This document shows, piece by piece, positions 16,114 through 24,732 of a DNA stretch of 64,000 nt. A program made the translations under genes and the position numbers. The stretch is from the NCBI GenBank assembly GCA_964414585.1, contig CAYPXR010000021.1:1-64000 (forward strand), written 5' to 3'. Position 1 is the stretch's first letter. Each line of letters opens with the position of its first letter. The notes under the pieces were generated by a model that had not been told where the DNA came from, did not search any database, and saw nothing but the letters and a program-made list of their open reading frames with translations. This stretch comes from DATEMU01 sp964414585. Its GTDB lineage: Bacteria > Planctomycetota > Phycisphaerae > UBA1845 > UTPLA1.

Positions 16114-16887
16114 TTACACTCTAAACTCCGGGTCGCGCTGTTTCAATTGAAATCGGAGTCGGTCGACGATGGCCGAGTGCATCTGGCTGACGCGGCTCTC
16201 GGACAAATCGAGCGTGACGCCGATCTCCTTCATGGTCATCTCTTCGTAGTAATAAAGGATTAGAATGAGCCGTTCCGTCGCGGTGAGACCCTTTTGAATG
16301 AGATTCTTGAGGTCGGACTTCTGGATTTCGTGCAGCGGGTTGGACGACCGATCGTCCTTGAGGACGTCCATTTCGGAAACGTCGCGCGACGAGTCCCCGC
16401 CGTAGGCCTTGCGTGACAGCGAAGTCATGCTGATCGCCGTCGCGTCCTTGCTCATGCGGTCGAACTCGCCGGTGGAGACGCCGATCCGGTCGGCGACCTC
16501 GCGGTCGGTGGGCAGACGGCCGAGTTCGCTTTGAAGCGACTTGGTGGCCGATTGGATTTTCTGTGAGCGGTTGCGCACGAGCCGCGGCACCCAGTCCATC
16601 GCGCGCAGCTCGTCGAGAATCGCCCCACGAACTCGCGGGGAGCAATAGGTCTCGAACTTGACACCGCGGTCGAGGTCGAACGCCTCGATGGCGTCGATCA
16701 TTCCGAACATGCCGGCGGAGACAAGATCGTCAATCTCCACCTCGGTCGGCAGTTTCGTATGGATCCGCTCGGCGTTAAAGCGGACGATGTGGACATAGTG
16801 CTCGATCAGGGTGTTGCGAAGCTCACAGGAGGGCTCTTTCTTGTATTCTTTCCAGACCGCCTGAATGTCGATTTCAATCGCCGGCAT
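16114..16887 (-). CDS. fliA: Flagellar sigma-28 factor FliA
   Basis: A 257-residue FliA/WhiG-type sigma factor. Region 2 reads LIEHYVHIVRFNAERI, then DLVSAGMFGMIDAIEAFDLDRGVKFETYCSPRVRGAILDELR; region 3 has LPTDREVADRIGVS; region 4 has LTATERLILILYYYEEMTMKEIG and LSESRVSQMH. It directs RNA polymerase to late flagellar and motility genes. It sits in the flagellar operon between a small membrane protein and a small hydrophilic protein. No FlgM anti-sigma gene was recognised in the window. Confidence 0.95.
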   Translation of the reverse strand: MPAIEIDIQAVWKEYKKEPSCELRNTLIEHYVHIVRFNAERIHTKLPTEVEIDDLVSAGMFGMIDAIEAFDLDRGVKFETYCSPRVRGAILDELRAMDWVPRLVRNRSQKIQSATKSLQSELGRLPTDREVADRIGVSTGEFDRMSKDATAISMTSLSRKAYGGDSSRDVSEMDVLKDDRSSNPLHEIQKSDLKNLIQKGLTATERLILILYYYEEMTMKEIGVTLDLSESRVSQMHSAIVDRLRFQLKQRDPEFRV

Positions 16888-16893
16888 GGGGTG

Positions 16894-17175
16894 TTAACTC
16901 CTCCCGTTTTGGGGTTCGTGGGCTCGTCCATCGGGACGGCCGTTTCCGTTGTTGCTCTCACTGGCGGCGATCGGCATGGGTTCTTTGGCCTTGGCTTGGT
17001 CGTTGACGACGACGAGGGCGATCCAGGCGGCGACGCACCCGAGGAAATAGCCCCCGGACAGGCCGACGACGGAACGCAGGATGATTTTTTCGATGGTGTT
17101 CCCGGCAAACAGGCCCGCGAGAATGACAGCGCTAAAGACGAGCAGACCGCAACAGACGCCACAAATTCTCGCCAC
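16894..17175 (-). CDS. Small two-helix membrane protein in the flagellar operon
   Basis: A 93-residue protein with two hydrophobic helices (residues ~5-25, containing CGVCCGLLVFSAVILAGLF, and ~37-57, containing GYFLGCVAAWIALVVV) and a hydrophilic Asn/Gly-rich tail. It is located 6 nt before fliA and ~70 nt after flhG. No family was recognised. The position suggests a motility-associated membrane function. Confidence 0.65.
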   Translation of the reverse strand: MARICGVCCGLLVFSAVILAGLFAGNTIEKIILRSVVGLSGGYFLGCVAAWIALVVVNDQAKAKEPMPIAASESNNGNGRPDGRAHEPQNGRS

Positions 17176-17243
17176 GGACTTCCCTCAGCCGGGTCAAATT
17201 GTTACCGGCACCCTTTTCGCATCGGCGACGGACTGCGTTCGAT

Positions 17244-18146
17244 TCAGTAGAAAAAGCCGAGGGCCCGGCGAAAGAAGCCGCTTTTGTTTCGAACGGCAGG
17301 CGGGCTGACGGCGACCCGCTGTGCCAATGCTGCTATGCAGGCCGCGGCGGGACACCGGGGAAACCGGTTCATTAACGGGACGCGTTGGCGGACGGCCTGG
17401 CCGACATGAGGGTCGCGCAGGATATGCCCGTACGACGTGAGCGGTACGCCAAGGAAGCGTGCGGCGACGGAGGCCACCCGATCGGCGACGACCTGTCCTT
17501 CGCGGAGCGTGGCGGCCTGATTGACGACGAGGGCGATGGGTGGGCGGAGTTCGGTGCGACTCAGGACCTTGATCAACGCGTTGGCGTCGGTCAGGGCGGT
17601 CGGTTCGGGCGTCGTGACGAGGAGAAGCTCGTCGGCGGCGCGGGCGAAGGCGAGCACGTTCTGCGATATGCCGGCCCCGCAGTCGAGCAGGATGAGGTCG
17701 CAGTCGGCTTCGAGACCGGCAAGTTCGTCGATGAGTCGGCGGCGCTCCAGGGCCCCGAGGTCAGCGGCGGCGGAGAGGCCGGATGCGCCGGCGATCAGGC
17801 GAAGATTGGGGTCGAGGCGAACGGCGACGGCATCGAGGGAGCGGCGGCCGGCGATGACGTCGGAAAGGCCGTAGGGCGATTGGACGTTCATCACGACGTC
17901 GATGTTGGCGGTACCGAGGTCGGCATCGACAAGCACGACCCGTTGAGATCGGCGGGCGAGTGCAAGGGCCAGACTGACGGCGATGTTGGTCTTCCCGACG
18001 CCACCTTTGCCGCTGGCGATGGCGAGGACGCGGGCGCGCGGGCCGGCGGATTGAGGGCTCACGCTCGCGGTCGGCGCGGAGAGACGGTCCCCCTGCTGCA
18101 TGAGCAGGCGAAGCTGCGTCGCTTGATCGACCGGGAGGGCGCTCAT
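17244..18146 (-). CDS. flhG: FlhG/MinD-like ATPase
   Basis: A 300-residue MinD/ParA-type ATPase with the deviant Walker A ASGKGGVGKTNIAVSLA, VLVDADLGTANIDVVM and a Walker B-like ILLDCGAGIS. With FlhF it sets flagellar number and placement. Its ATG overlaps the flhF stop (ATGA), the usual flhF-flhG order. The N-terminus has a DQATQLRLLM segment resembling the DQAxxLR motif of FlhG that stimulates FlhF. Confidence 0.92.
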   Translation of the reverse strand: MSALPVDQATQLRLLMQQGDRLSAPTASVSPQSAGPRARVLAIASGKGGVGKTNIAVSLALALARRSQRVVLVDADLGTANIDVVMNVQSPYGLSDVIAGRRSLDAVAVRLDPNLRLIAGASGLSAAADLGALERRRLIDELAGLEADCDLILLDCGAGISQNVLAFARAADELLLVTTPEPTALTDANALIKVLSRTELRPPIALVVNQAATLREGQVVADRVASVAARFLGVPLTSYGHILRDPHVGQAVRQRVPLMNRFPRCPAAACIAALAQRVAVSPPAVRNKSGFFRRALGFFY

Positions 18147-19438
18147 GCCAGGGCCTCGTAGGCTTGGGGCTTGGGATTCGAGACTTGAGACTTGAGGGGA
18201 TCGCGGATGGCGTCTTCGGTCGATGTCGCGTCATCGCCCAGGATGAGCTGCGCGACGCGGCGGGTGCTGGCGACTTCGATATCGTCGGGGACGGATTGGC
18301 CGGTCGTGAGGTATGAAAGCCGCAGGTTGAGGTCGTGGAGGACGTTGACGATGACGCCGAAGCCGACGGCCTCGTCGAGCTTGGTGAAGATGACCTGCCG
18401 GGGGCCGAGAATGGCAAATTTGTCCACGGCCTCCCGGATGGTTTCCTCGCGGCTTGTGGTGGAAAGGACGAGGTGAACCTGATCGGGGCGGACCGCGCCG
18501 ACGAGTTCGGCCAGTTCCGCGATTCGCGGCTCGTCGCGCGGACTGCGGCCGGCGGTGTCGATCAGAATCAGGTCGCAGGCGCAAAGCTGCTTGGCGGCAT
18601 CCTGGATTTCCGCCGGCGTGGTGACGGCGATGAGCGGAATCTCGAGGATTTGCGCGTAGGTCTTGAGCTGCTCGACGGCGGCGATGCGAAAAGTGTCGAT
18701 CGTGATGAGGCCCACGCGGCGATGCTCGCGGAGCTTCATGTGCGCGGCGAGCTTGGCCAACGTCGTCGTCTTGCCGACGCCGGTCGGACCAACGAGGGCA
18801 ACGATCGTCGGGCGTCCCTCGGCGGTGAGTTCAAGCGGCGCGGCAGGCGGCAGCATCTCGGCGAGATGTCGCGCCAGGGCCTCGCGGATGTGCTCGTCGG
18901 ACATCGACGGCGGCTTGACCAATCGCCCGTGCGCGTCCCAATACGACGCGCTTTCAGGCAATCCGCCGCCGACGCGCTCGATGAGTTTGGCGACAAGTTC
19001 CTGGGCCACCTGTTGGCTCATCAATCGCGAATAATATTCGATGAGTTCGGCGGGCAGATCGGACGGCGGCGGGGCCACGGCCATATTCCGGCGGCGCAAA
19101 AGATCGCCGACCATCGTGCGAATCTCGGAAAGCTCCCGTTTGAGCGCGGGGTCAGAAGCCGTGGGCTCAACGGGTCGAGGGGCCGGGGGTTGTGGAGATT
19201 GCGGATTTTGGACTTCGGATTGCGGATTTGCGACGACGGCGTCAATGGTCTTCCTCGGGCCATTGTTTCTCGGGTCGGCCGTGGCCGTGATCTCGACAAA
19301 CGTTCGCGCGCCGATGCCGAGCAATCCGCCGCGCTTGATGCTTCGCGTGTGGAGGATCATCGCGCCGCCGCCGAGGTCGGTCTTCACCTTCGCAAGGGCG
19401 TCGGTCATCGTTTTGGCCTGAAAGGTTTTGAGCTGCAT
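18143..19438 (-). CDS. flhF: Flagellar biosynthesis GTPase FlhF
   Basis: A 431-residue SRP-type GTPase. The N-terminus (MQLKTFQAKTMTDALAKVK) matches the FlhF B domain; an unstructured linker at ~70-100 is rich in Asn, Pro, Gln and Ser. The NG domain holds VALVGPTGVGKTTTLAKLA (P-loop), GLITIDTFRIAAVEQL, LILIDTAGRSPRD and FTKLDEA. FlhF recruits the export platform to the pole with FlhG. The linker and the last ~20 residues carry repeat-derived peptide (NPQSEVQNPQS, KSQVSNPKPQA) described separately. Confidence 0.93.
   Translation of the reverse strand: MQLKTFQAKTMTDALAKVKTDLGGGAMILHTRSIKRGGLLGIGARTFVEITATADPRNNGPRKTIDAVVANPQSEVQNPQSPQPPAPRPVEPTASDPALKRELSEIRTMVGDLLRRRNMAVAPPPSDLPAELIEYYSRLMSQQVAQELVAKLIERVGGGLPESASYWDAHGRLVKPPSMSDEHIREALARHLAEMLPPAAPLELTAEGRPTIVALVGPTGVGKTTTLAKLAAHMKLREHRRVGLITIDTFRIAAVEQLKTYAQILEIPLIAVTTPAEIQDAAKQLCACDLILIDTAGRSPRDEPRIAELAELVGAVRPDQVHLVLSTTSREETIREAVDKFAILGPRQVIFTKLDEAVGFGVIVNVLHDLNLRLSYLTTGQSVPDDIEVASTRRVAQLILGDDATSTEDAIRDPLKSQVSNPKPQAYEALA
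18163..18200 (-). repeat. Low-complexity repeat in the flhF 3' end
   Basis: Tandem seven-to-eight-base units of the CTTGAGA/CTTGGG type, read as KSQVSNPKPQA at the C-terminus of FlhF. It is related in style to the two repeats at 19197 and 19464. Confidence 0.55.
19197..19233 (-). repeat. GGATTGC-type repeat inside the flhF linker
   Basis: Units of GATTGCGGATT repeat here with small variations and read in frame as NPQSEVQNPQS in the linker between the B and NG domains of FlhF. The same unit occurs again in the 3' end of flhA. Confidence 0.6.
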
Positions 19439-19441
19439 TCG

Positions 19442-21655
19442 TTAGACTCCCGCCAGTGAGGCAAATTGCGGATTGCGGATGGTGGATTGCGGACGAAGCG
19501 AATCGCGATCGGCGTTGTTCGCGCCATCGCCGGTTTCGACGGTTTGGCCGATCGGCGCTTCGGCGCTGGCCTCGTCGATCGTGACCATTCCGTGGGTACG
19601 GACGTTGATGCCGCGCACGATTTCGCTGTAGCTGAGCACGGCGACGGCCGGCAGGGAAGGCTCGATCAGCCGCCGGATCAGCGGCCGAATCGGCGGCGAG
19701 GCGAAGACGATGGGTGACTTACCGGCCGACTTGGGCGACGCCCCATCGAGTTCGTTGCGGACCGCGGCGGCGATCTTGCCCGCCAATGCGGGCGGCATGG
19801 TGAGATACGTGCCGCGCTCGGTTCGTTCGACGTGGGCGTTGATCGCGTCTTCCACCGACGGATCGAGCGTGACGCCGTGAATCGTGTTCTCGGCGTCGCG
19901 GTGTTGTTCGCAGATGGTGCGGGCGAGGGAACTGCGGACATATTCGGTGAGCACTTCGATATCTTTCGTCCGCGCGCCCCAATCGCCAAGCGTCTCCAGG
20001 ATCGTTTCGAGATCGCGGATCGGCACGCGCTCCCGCAGAAGGTGTTGCAGGACGGTCTGAACCTCGCCCACCTTGAGCGGCTCGGGAATGACCTCTTCGA
20101 CGATCTTCGGGCTCTTTTCCTTCAGCGCATCGAGCAGGCGGTGGACCTCCTGGCGCGTGAGCAGTTCGGAGGCGTGGCGCCGAATGATCTCGGTAATGTG
20201 CGTCGACAGGACGCTGGTCGGCTCGACTACGGTGTAGTTTCGATGCTGCGCCGTGGAGCGATCGTCCTCCGAAATCCACAACGCCGGCAGGCCGAACGCG
20301 GGCTCTTTCGTCGTCATGCCATGCACGGGTTCACTGACAGCGCCGGAATCGATGGCCAGAAGGCGACCGGGGACGATTTCACCCTTGGCGATGACGGCGC
20401 CGCGGAGCTTGATGCCGTACTGATTGGGCTCGAGCTGCACGTTGTCGCGGATGCGAATGGGAGGAACGATGAGGCCGATCTCGCTTGCGATCTGGCGGCG
20501 GATGTTGGTGATGCGGTCGAGAAGGTCTCCGCCTTGCTTCTTGTCGACGAGGCGAATGAGGCCGTAGCCCACTTCCAGCTCCAGCGCGTCGACGGCCAGG
20601 GCGGACTCGATCTTGTCCGGCTCCTTGGGTTTGGCGGCTTTCGCCCTGGTCGCGGCCTTTTCCTCGCGACGCGTTTTTCCGAATAGCAGGAATCCGATTC
20701 CACCGACCGCGGCGGCCATGCACAGAAGGGGAATCTTCGGCAGCGGAGTCAGCATCAGGACGACAAGAAACCCGCCGGAAAGCACCAGCGAGATCGGCCG
20801 CGAGGTCATCTGGCCGATGAGTTCCTCGCCCATGTTCGATTTGGCCGTCGAGCGGGTGATGATCATGCCGGCGGCGATGGAGACGAGGAATGCGGGAATC
20901 TGGGCGACGAGGCCGTCGCCGATCGTCAGCTTGGTGAAAACTTCCAGGCACTGCAACAGCGGCAGATCCTTTTCGACCATGCCGACGTAGATTCCGCCGA
21001 GGATGTTGACGAGGGTAATGACGACGCCGGCGATGGCGTCGCCGCGGACGAATTTGGAGGCACCGTCCATGGCCCCGTAGAAGTCGGCCTCGCGGGTGAT
21101 GTTCTCCCGTCGGCGGCGGGCCTCTTCTTCGTTAATGGTTCCGGCCGAGAGGTCGGCATCGATGGCCATCTGCTTGCCGGGCATGGCATCGAGGGTGAAG
21201 CGCGCGGCGACTTCGGCGATGCGCGTCGCGCCCTTGGTGATCACCACGAATTGAATGACCGTGATGATAATGAAAATAATGATGCCGACGGCAATCGAAC
21301 CGGCGGCGACGAAGTGGGCGAATTGCTCGATCACCCGGCCGGCCGCTGCCGTTGTTCCGTCGGCATTGGTCAGAATGAGTCGCGTCGTGGCGGTGTTGAG
21401 GACGAGGCGCAGCAACGTCAGCGAGAGCAGCAACGATGGAAACGAGGAAAACTCCAACGGCCCGTTCATGTACATGACCGTGAGCAGGACGATCGCGCTC
21501 AAGGTGATGTTGGCGATGAGCAGGAAGTCGAGCACCGGTGTCGGCAGCGGGATGAGGATGACCAGAATCAACAACATCGCCAGCACGGGGAAGATGAGTC
21601 CGCGGTACTGCTGGATCGCGGCGGAGAATCGCAGAACGGGTGATGGAGTGGCCAT
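19442..21655 (-). CDS. flhA: Flagellar export gate protein FlhA
   Basis: A 737-residue FHIPEP-family protein. Residues ~15-330 carry about eight membrane helices and the signature TLDAMPGKQMAIDADLSAG followed by RRENITREADFYGAMDGASKFVRGDA. The C-terminal cytoplasmic domain (from ~residue 360) has GYGLIRLVD and binds export chaperones and substrates. It forms the proton-coupled export gate with FlhB, FliP, FliQ and FliR. It starts 12 nt after flhB ends. The C-terminal tail (PQSTIRNPQFASLAGV) is repeat-derived. Confidence 0.95.
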   Translation of the reverse strand: MATPSPVLRFSAAIQQYRGLIFPVLAMLLILVILIPLPTPVLDFLLIANITLSAIVLLTVMYMNGPLEFSSFPSLLLSLTLLRLVLNTATTRLILTNADGTTAAAGRVIEQFAHFVAAGSIAVGIIIFIIITVIQFVVITKGATRIAEVAARFTLDAMPGKQMAIDADLSAGTINEEEARRRRENITREADFYGAMDGASKFVRGDAIAGVVITLVNILGGIYVGMVEKDLPLLQCLEVFTKLTIGDGLVAQIPAFLVSIAAGMIITRSTAKSNMGEELIGQMTSRPISLVLSGGFLVVLMLTPLPKIPLLCMAAAVGGIGFLLFGKTRREEKAATRAKAAKPKEPDKIESALAVDALELEVGYGLIRLVDKKQGGDLLDRITNIRRQIASEIGLIVPPIRIRDNVQLEPNQYGIKLRGAVIAKGEIVPGRLLAIDSGAVSEPVHGMTTKEPAFGLPALWISEDDRSTAQHRNYTVVEPTSVLSTHITEIIRRHASELLTRQEVHRLLDALKEKSPKIVEEVIPEPLKVGEVQTVLQHLLRERVPIRDLETILETLGDWGARTKDIEVLTEYVRSSLARTICEQHRDAENTIHGVTLDPSVEDAINAHVERTERGTYLTMPPALAGKIAAAVRNELDGASPKSAGKSPIVFASPPIRPLIRRLIEPSLPAVAVLSYSEIVRGINVRTHGMVTIDEASAEAPIGQTVETGDGANNADRDSLRPQSTIRNPQFASLAGV
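19464..19493 (-). repeat. GGATTGC-type repeat in the flhA 3' end
   Basis: Three copies of an ATTGCGGA-like unit, read in frame as PQSTIRNPQF in the last residues of FlhA. It is the same unit as at 19197-19233. Confidence 0.6.
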
Positions 21656-21667
21656 GGTAATGATCTA

Positions 21668-22756
21668 TCACGCTGCCGGGGCCGATCGCATACGCTGGGC
21701 GCGGCCGGAAAGCTCATAGACGTATGCCAGGATTTCGGCGATCGCTTTGTAAAATTGTTCGGGAACTTCCTGGCCGACCTCCACCGTTTTGTACAGGGCC
21801 TGAGCCAGGGGCTTCTTCTCGACGATCGGCACTCGGTGCAATATCGCGATCTCGCGGATTTTCTGCGCGAGGTAATCGGCCCCCTTGGCGACGACCGTCG
21901 GGGCGCGCATCGACTCGGCGTCGTACTTGATCGCGACGGCCAGCTCGGTCGGGTTGGTGACGACGACGTCGGCCGTGGGAACGTTCTTTCGGATGCGCTG
22001 CATCGCCGCGGCGAATTGCATCCGCCGGCGGCGCTGTCTGACAATGGGGTCTCCCTCCATGCGGCGCATCTCTTCCTTGACCTCTTCCTTGGTCATCTTG
22101 AGGTCCTTTTCATGCCGAAGGCGTTGATAGCCGTAGTCGAGGATCGCGAGAATCAACAGGACGATCGCCAATCGCAGGCCCACCGAATAGATGATCTGTG
22201 AGATGATGAGGGCCTGTTCGCCGCCGTCCGTTTCCAGTGCGAGAAAGATTTGTGACCAGCGGTCGATGACGGCGGCATACGCGACGAAGCAGACCAACGA
22301 GAGTTTCAGGCAGTTCATCGCCAGTTGCACAAACGTCCGCGCGCTGAAGAGCCGGGAAAATCCGTTGATCGGATTGAGCTTGTTCAGGCTTGGCGCCAGC
22401 GGTTGGCCGGTGACGAGAAAACCGACCTGAAGCACATTGCTCACCAGGGCCAGGAGTAGAAGGCCCAGCATGATCGGTCCGGCGGCGGTGAGGATCGCCA
22501 TCCCCGCCGTCGCGACGATGGCCGTCACGTCGATCGTCGCGGTTTGCCCGGCGCCGGAGATCGACAGATTCTCCCGCATCAGCCCGAGGAGTGATTGCAT
22601 CAGTCGCGGTCCGAGCCATCGGAGACAAAACATTCCACCGAGCAGGAGCAGGGCGGAATTGAGATCCGTGCTGCGCGCGATCTGGCCCTGCTCGCGGGCT
22701 TCGGTCCGGCGGCGCGGCGTCGGCGCTTCGGTCTTGTCGCCGTCATTACGCGCCAT
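21668..22756 (-). CDS. flhB: Flagellar export switch protein FlhB
   Basis: A 362-residue protein with the FlhB layout: a KTEAPTPRRRTEAREQGQIARS start, four membrane segments, then a cytoplasmic domain with the autocleavage NPTE motif (VVTNPTELAVAIKYD). Self-cleavage at NPTH/NPTE changes substrate specificity from hook to filament. This protein has NPTE rather than the more frequent NPTH. It overlaps the fliR 3' end by 11 nt. Confidence 0.95.
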   Translation of the reverse strand: MARNDGDKTEAPTPRRRTEAREQGQIARSTDLNSALLLLGGMFCLRWLGPRLMQSLLGLMRENLSISGAGQTATIDVTAIVATAGMAILTAAGPIMLGLLLLALVSNVLQVGFLVTGQPLAPSLNKLNPINGFSRLFSARTFVQLAMNCLKLSLVCFVAYAAVIDRWSQIFLALETDGGEQALIISQIIYSVGLRLAIVLLILAILDYGYQRLRHEKDLKMTKEEVKEEMRRMEGDPIVRQRRRRMQFAAAMQRIRKNVPTADVVVTNPTELAVAIKYDAESMRAPTVVAKGADYLAQKIREIAILHRVPIVEKKPLAQALYKTVEVGQEVPEQFYKAIAEILAYVYELSGRAQRMRSAPAA

Positions 22757-23546
22757 GGATCACCTGTTTGGAAAGATGTTCGAAGAGTCGACCGACCTGG
22801 TCGAGTCCGTCAAACAAGGCGTCGCCCACAAGTCCGCCCGAACTGCCCATCGTGATAGCGACCATCAGCAGGGCGACGCCGATCTTGAGGGCGAATCCGA
22901 CGGTGAGAATGTTCATCTGCGGCATGGTCTTGGTGAGAAATCCGAGAACGAGCGAGGTCAACAACAGCGCGAGGACGGTCGGCCCGGCGAGGCGCGTGGC
23001 GATGTTGAAAACACCTGTGAGGATGTTGACGGTGAAATCACCCAGGGCGGGATCGGCGAACACGGTCAGCGGCGGGATGGATTTGAAGCTGCCGAGAAGC
23101 ACTTCCACGACGGCGATGTGCCCTCGAAAGGCGAAGAACAGGACCATCACGGAGAAAAACCAGACCTGGTCGAGGATGTTGGTTTCCTCGTCAAACATCG
23201 GGTTATAAACGGTTCCGAGGGAAAGGCCGGCCTGGTGGCTCACGATCTGTCCGGCGAACTGGGCGGCAAAGAAAACCATGCCCGCGCCGAGGCCGAGCAG
23301 TTCGCCGATCAGAAACTCTCCGATCATTCCCGCGAGGGCCTGTCCGAGCGTCAAAGAGGCGGGCAGTAGCGGCAAAACGGAGGGAAATACCATGAGCGAG
23401 ATCGCGGCGACGAGCAGCGCCAGGATGTTTCGCGGAATCAGCGTGCTCGCGAAGACGGGCACGGACATGGCCAACCCGGCGACGCGCGCGAGGACGAGCG
23501 CGAAGGCCGGCAGCAACATCTCGAATCTCAATAACCCTGCGTCCAT
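22746..23546 (-). CDS. fliR: Flagellar export protein FliR
   Basis: A 266-residue polytopic membrane protein of the FliR family (LARVAGLAMSVPVF, AAQFAGQIVSHQAGLS, a C-terminal MNILTVGFALKIGVALL). It completes the FliPQR export pore. It follows fliQ with a 13 nt gap and overlaps flhB. Confidence 0.94.
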   Translation of the reverse strand: MDAGLLRFEMLLPAFALVLARVAGLAMSVPVFASTLIPRNILALLVAAISLMVFPSVLPLLPASLTLGQALAGMIGEFLIGELLGLGAGMVFFAAQFAGQIVSHQAGLSLGTVYNPMFDEETNILDQVWFFSVMVLFFAFRGHIAVVEVLLGSFKSIPPLTVFADPALGDFTVNILTGVFNIATRLAGPTVLALLLTSLVLGFLTKTMPQMNILTVGFALKIGVALLMVAITMGSSGGLVGDALFDGLDQVGRLFEHLSKQVIHGA

Positions 23547-23559
23547 TTACGGCTACTTC

Positions 23560-23823
23560 CTAGTGCATCATCCCGTCGCCCCAGAGGCGTTGGGTGTATT
23601 CGATCAGCCGCGTGGTGAGCCAGGGGATGAAAAGCGCGGCGGCCAGCCCCATGGCGACGATCTTGGGGACGAAGCTCAGCGTTTGTTCCTGCAACTGTGT
23701 GACCGCCTGAACGACGCTGATGATCAGACCGACAACCATGCCGATCAGCATGATCGGTCCGGCGAGGACGAGCGTCAGAAACAGGGCGTCATAGCTCAAT
23801 TCGATGGCGGACCCGGGGGTCAT
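23560..23823 (-). CDS. fliQ: Flagellar export protein FliQ
   Basis: An 87-residue protein with two hydrophobic helices and the FliQ pattern (LAGPIMLIGMVVGLIISVVQA, TQLQEQTLSFVPKI). The length is normal for the family. It is encoded 3 nt after fliP. Confidence 0.95.
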   Translation of the reverse strand: MTPGSAIELSYDALFLTLVLAGPIMLIGMVVGLIISVVQAVTQLQEQTLSFVPKIVAMGLAAALFIPWLTTRLIEYTQRLWGDGMMH

Positions 23824-23826
23824 GTC

Positions 23827-24672
23827 TTAATTTCCTCCGAAGCTGGTCAACAGGGAGCCCACAACCAGTCCCCAGCCGTCGGCGAGGACGAAGAGCATCA
23901 ACTTGAACGGCAATGAAATCAGCACGGGCGGGAGCATCATCATGCCCATGCTGATAAGGATGGAGGCGATGACCATGTCGATGACGAGAAAGGGCAGGTA
24001 GATGCGAAAGCCCATGACGAAAGAGGTCTTGAGTTCGCTCAGGACGAAAGCGGGGACGAGCTCGGCCATGCCGACGTCATTTCGCTTGAGTTCGGCGCCG
24101 ACCGGCACGGGCCCGGAAACGTATTCGTGAAAGGTGTAGACGTTTTCCTCGCTTCCGGCGGATTCGATCTGGCGGAACATGAACTCTCGGAGCGGCAGTG
24201 CGCCGCGATCCAGCGCATCGGCCTGGCTCAGTTTGCCGTCGAGATAGGGATCGACGGCCTCCGTTTTCATTTTGTGCCAGGTCGGCGCCATGACGAGCAT
24301 GGTCATGATCATGGCCAGGCCGATGAGGACCTGGCCCGGCGGAAGCTGCTGCGTGCCGATCGCCTGGCGCAGAAGCGCGAGCACCACGACGATCCGTGTG
24401 AAGCTCGTCATCATGATGAGAATCGACGGGGCGAGCGAGAGGACGGTCAGCAGGACGAGGATGCGAAGGGAGGCGCTGACCCCTTTGGCGTCTTTGGCGA
24501 CGGGGGCGATCTGGCGGATGTCGGGGATGCCGATGCCGTTATCGAAGGAAGAAGAGGGGGCGGCCGGCTCGGCGTGGGCGGGCGCGGCGATCGCCATCGC
24601 CAGCCAGAACGCGGCCAGCGCCGGAAATATCCGGCGACGAGTTCGCTGATGGCTCCGCCATTGCACCGACAT
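23827..24672 (-). CDS. fliP: Flagellar export protein FliP
   Basis: A 281-residue protein with a signal peptide (ALAAFWLAMAIAAPAHA), then the FliP core: LLTVLSLAPSILIMMTSFTRIVVVL, LLRQAIGTQQLPPGQVLIGLA and a C-terminal FVMGFRIYLPFLVIDMVIA, MGMMMLPPVLISLPFKLMLFVL. It forms the export channel with FliQ and FliR. The N-terminal signal sequence is normal for FliP. Confidence 0.95.
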   Translation of the reverse strand: MSVQWRSHQRTRRRIFPALAAFWLAMAIAAPAHAEPAAPSSSFDNGIGIPDIRQIAPVAKDAKGVSASLRILVLLTVLSLAPSILIMMTSFTRIVVVLALLRQAIGTQQLPPGQVLIGLAMIMTMLVMAPTWHKMKTEAVDPYLDGKLSQADALDRGALPLREFMFRQIESAGSEENVYTFHEYVSGPVPVGAELKRNDVGMAELVPAFVLSELKTSFVMGFRIYLPFLVIDMVIASILISMGMMMLPPVLISLPFKLMLFVLADGWGLVVGSLLTSFGGN

Positions 24673-24732
24673 CGCGCAACTCCTTTGCGCTACCTATTCA
24701 ACTTGCGGCGGGAAAGACCCGCCCCGCGCCGG

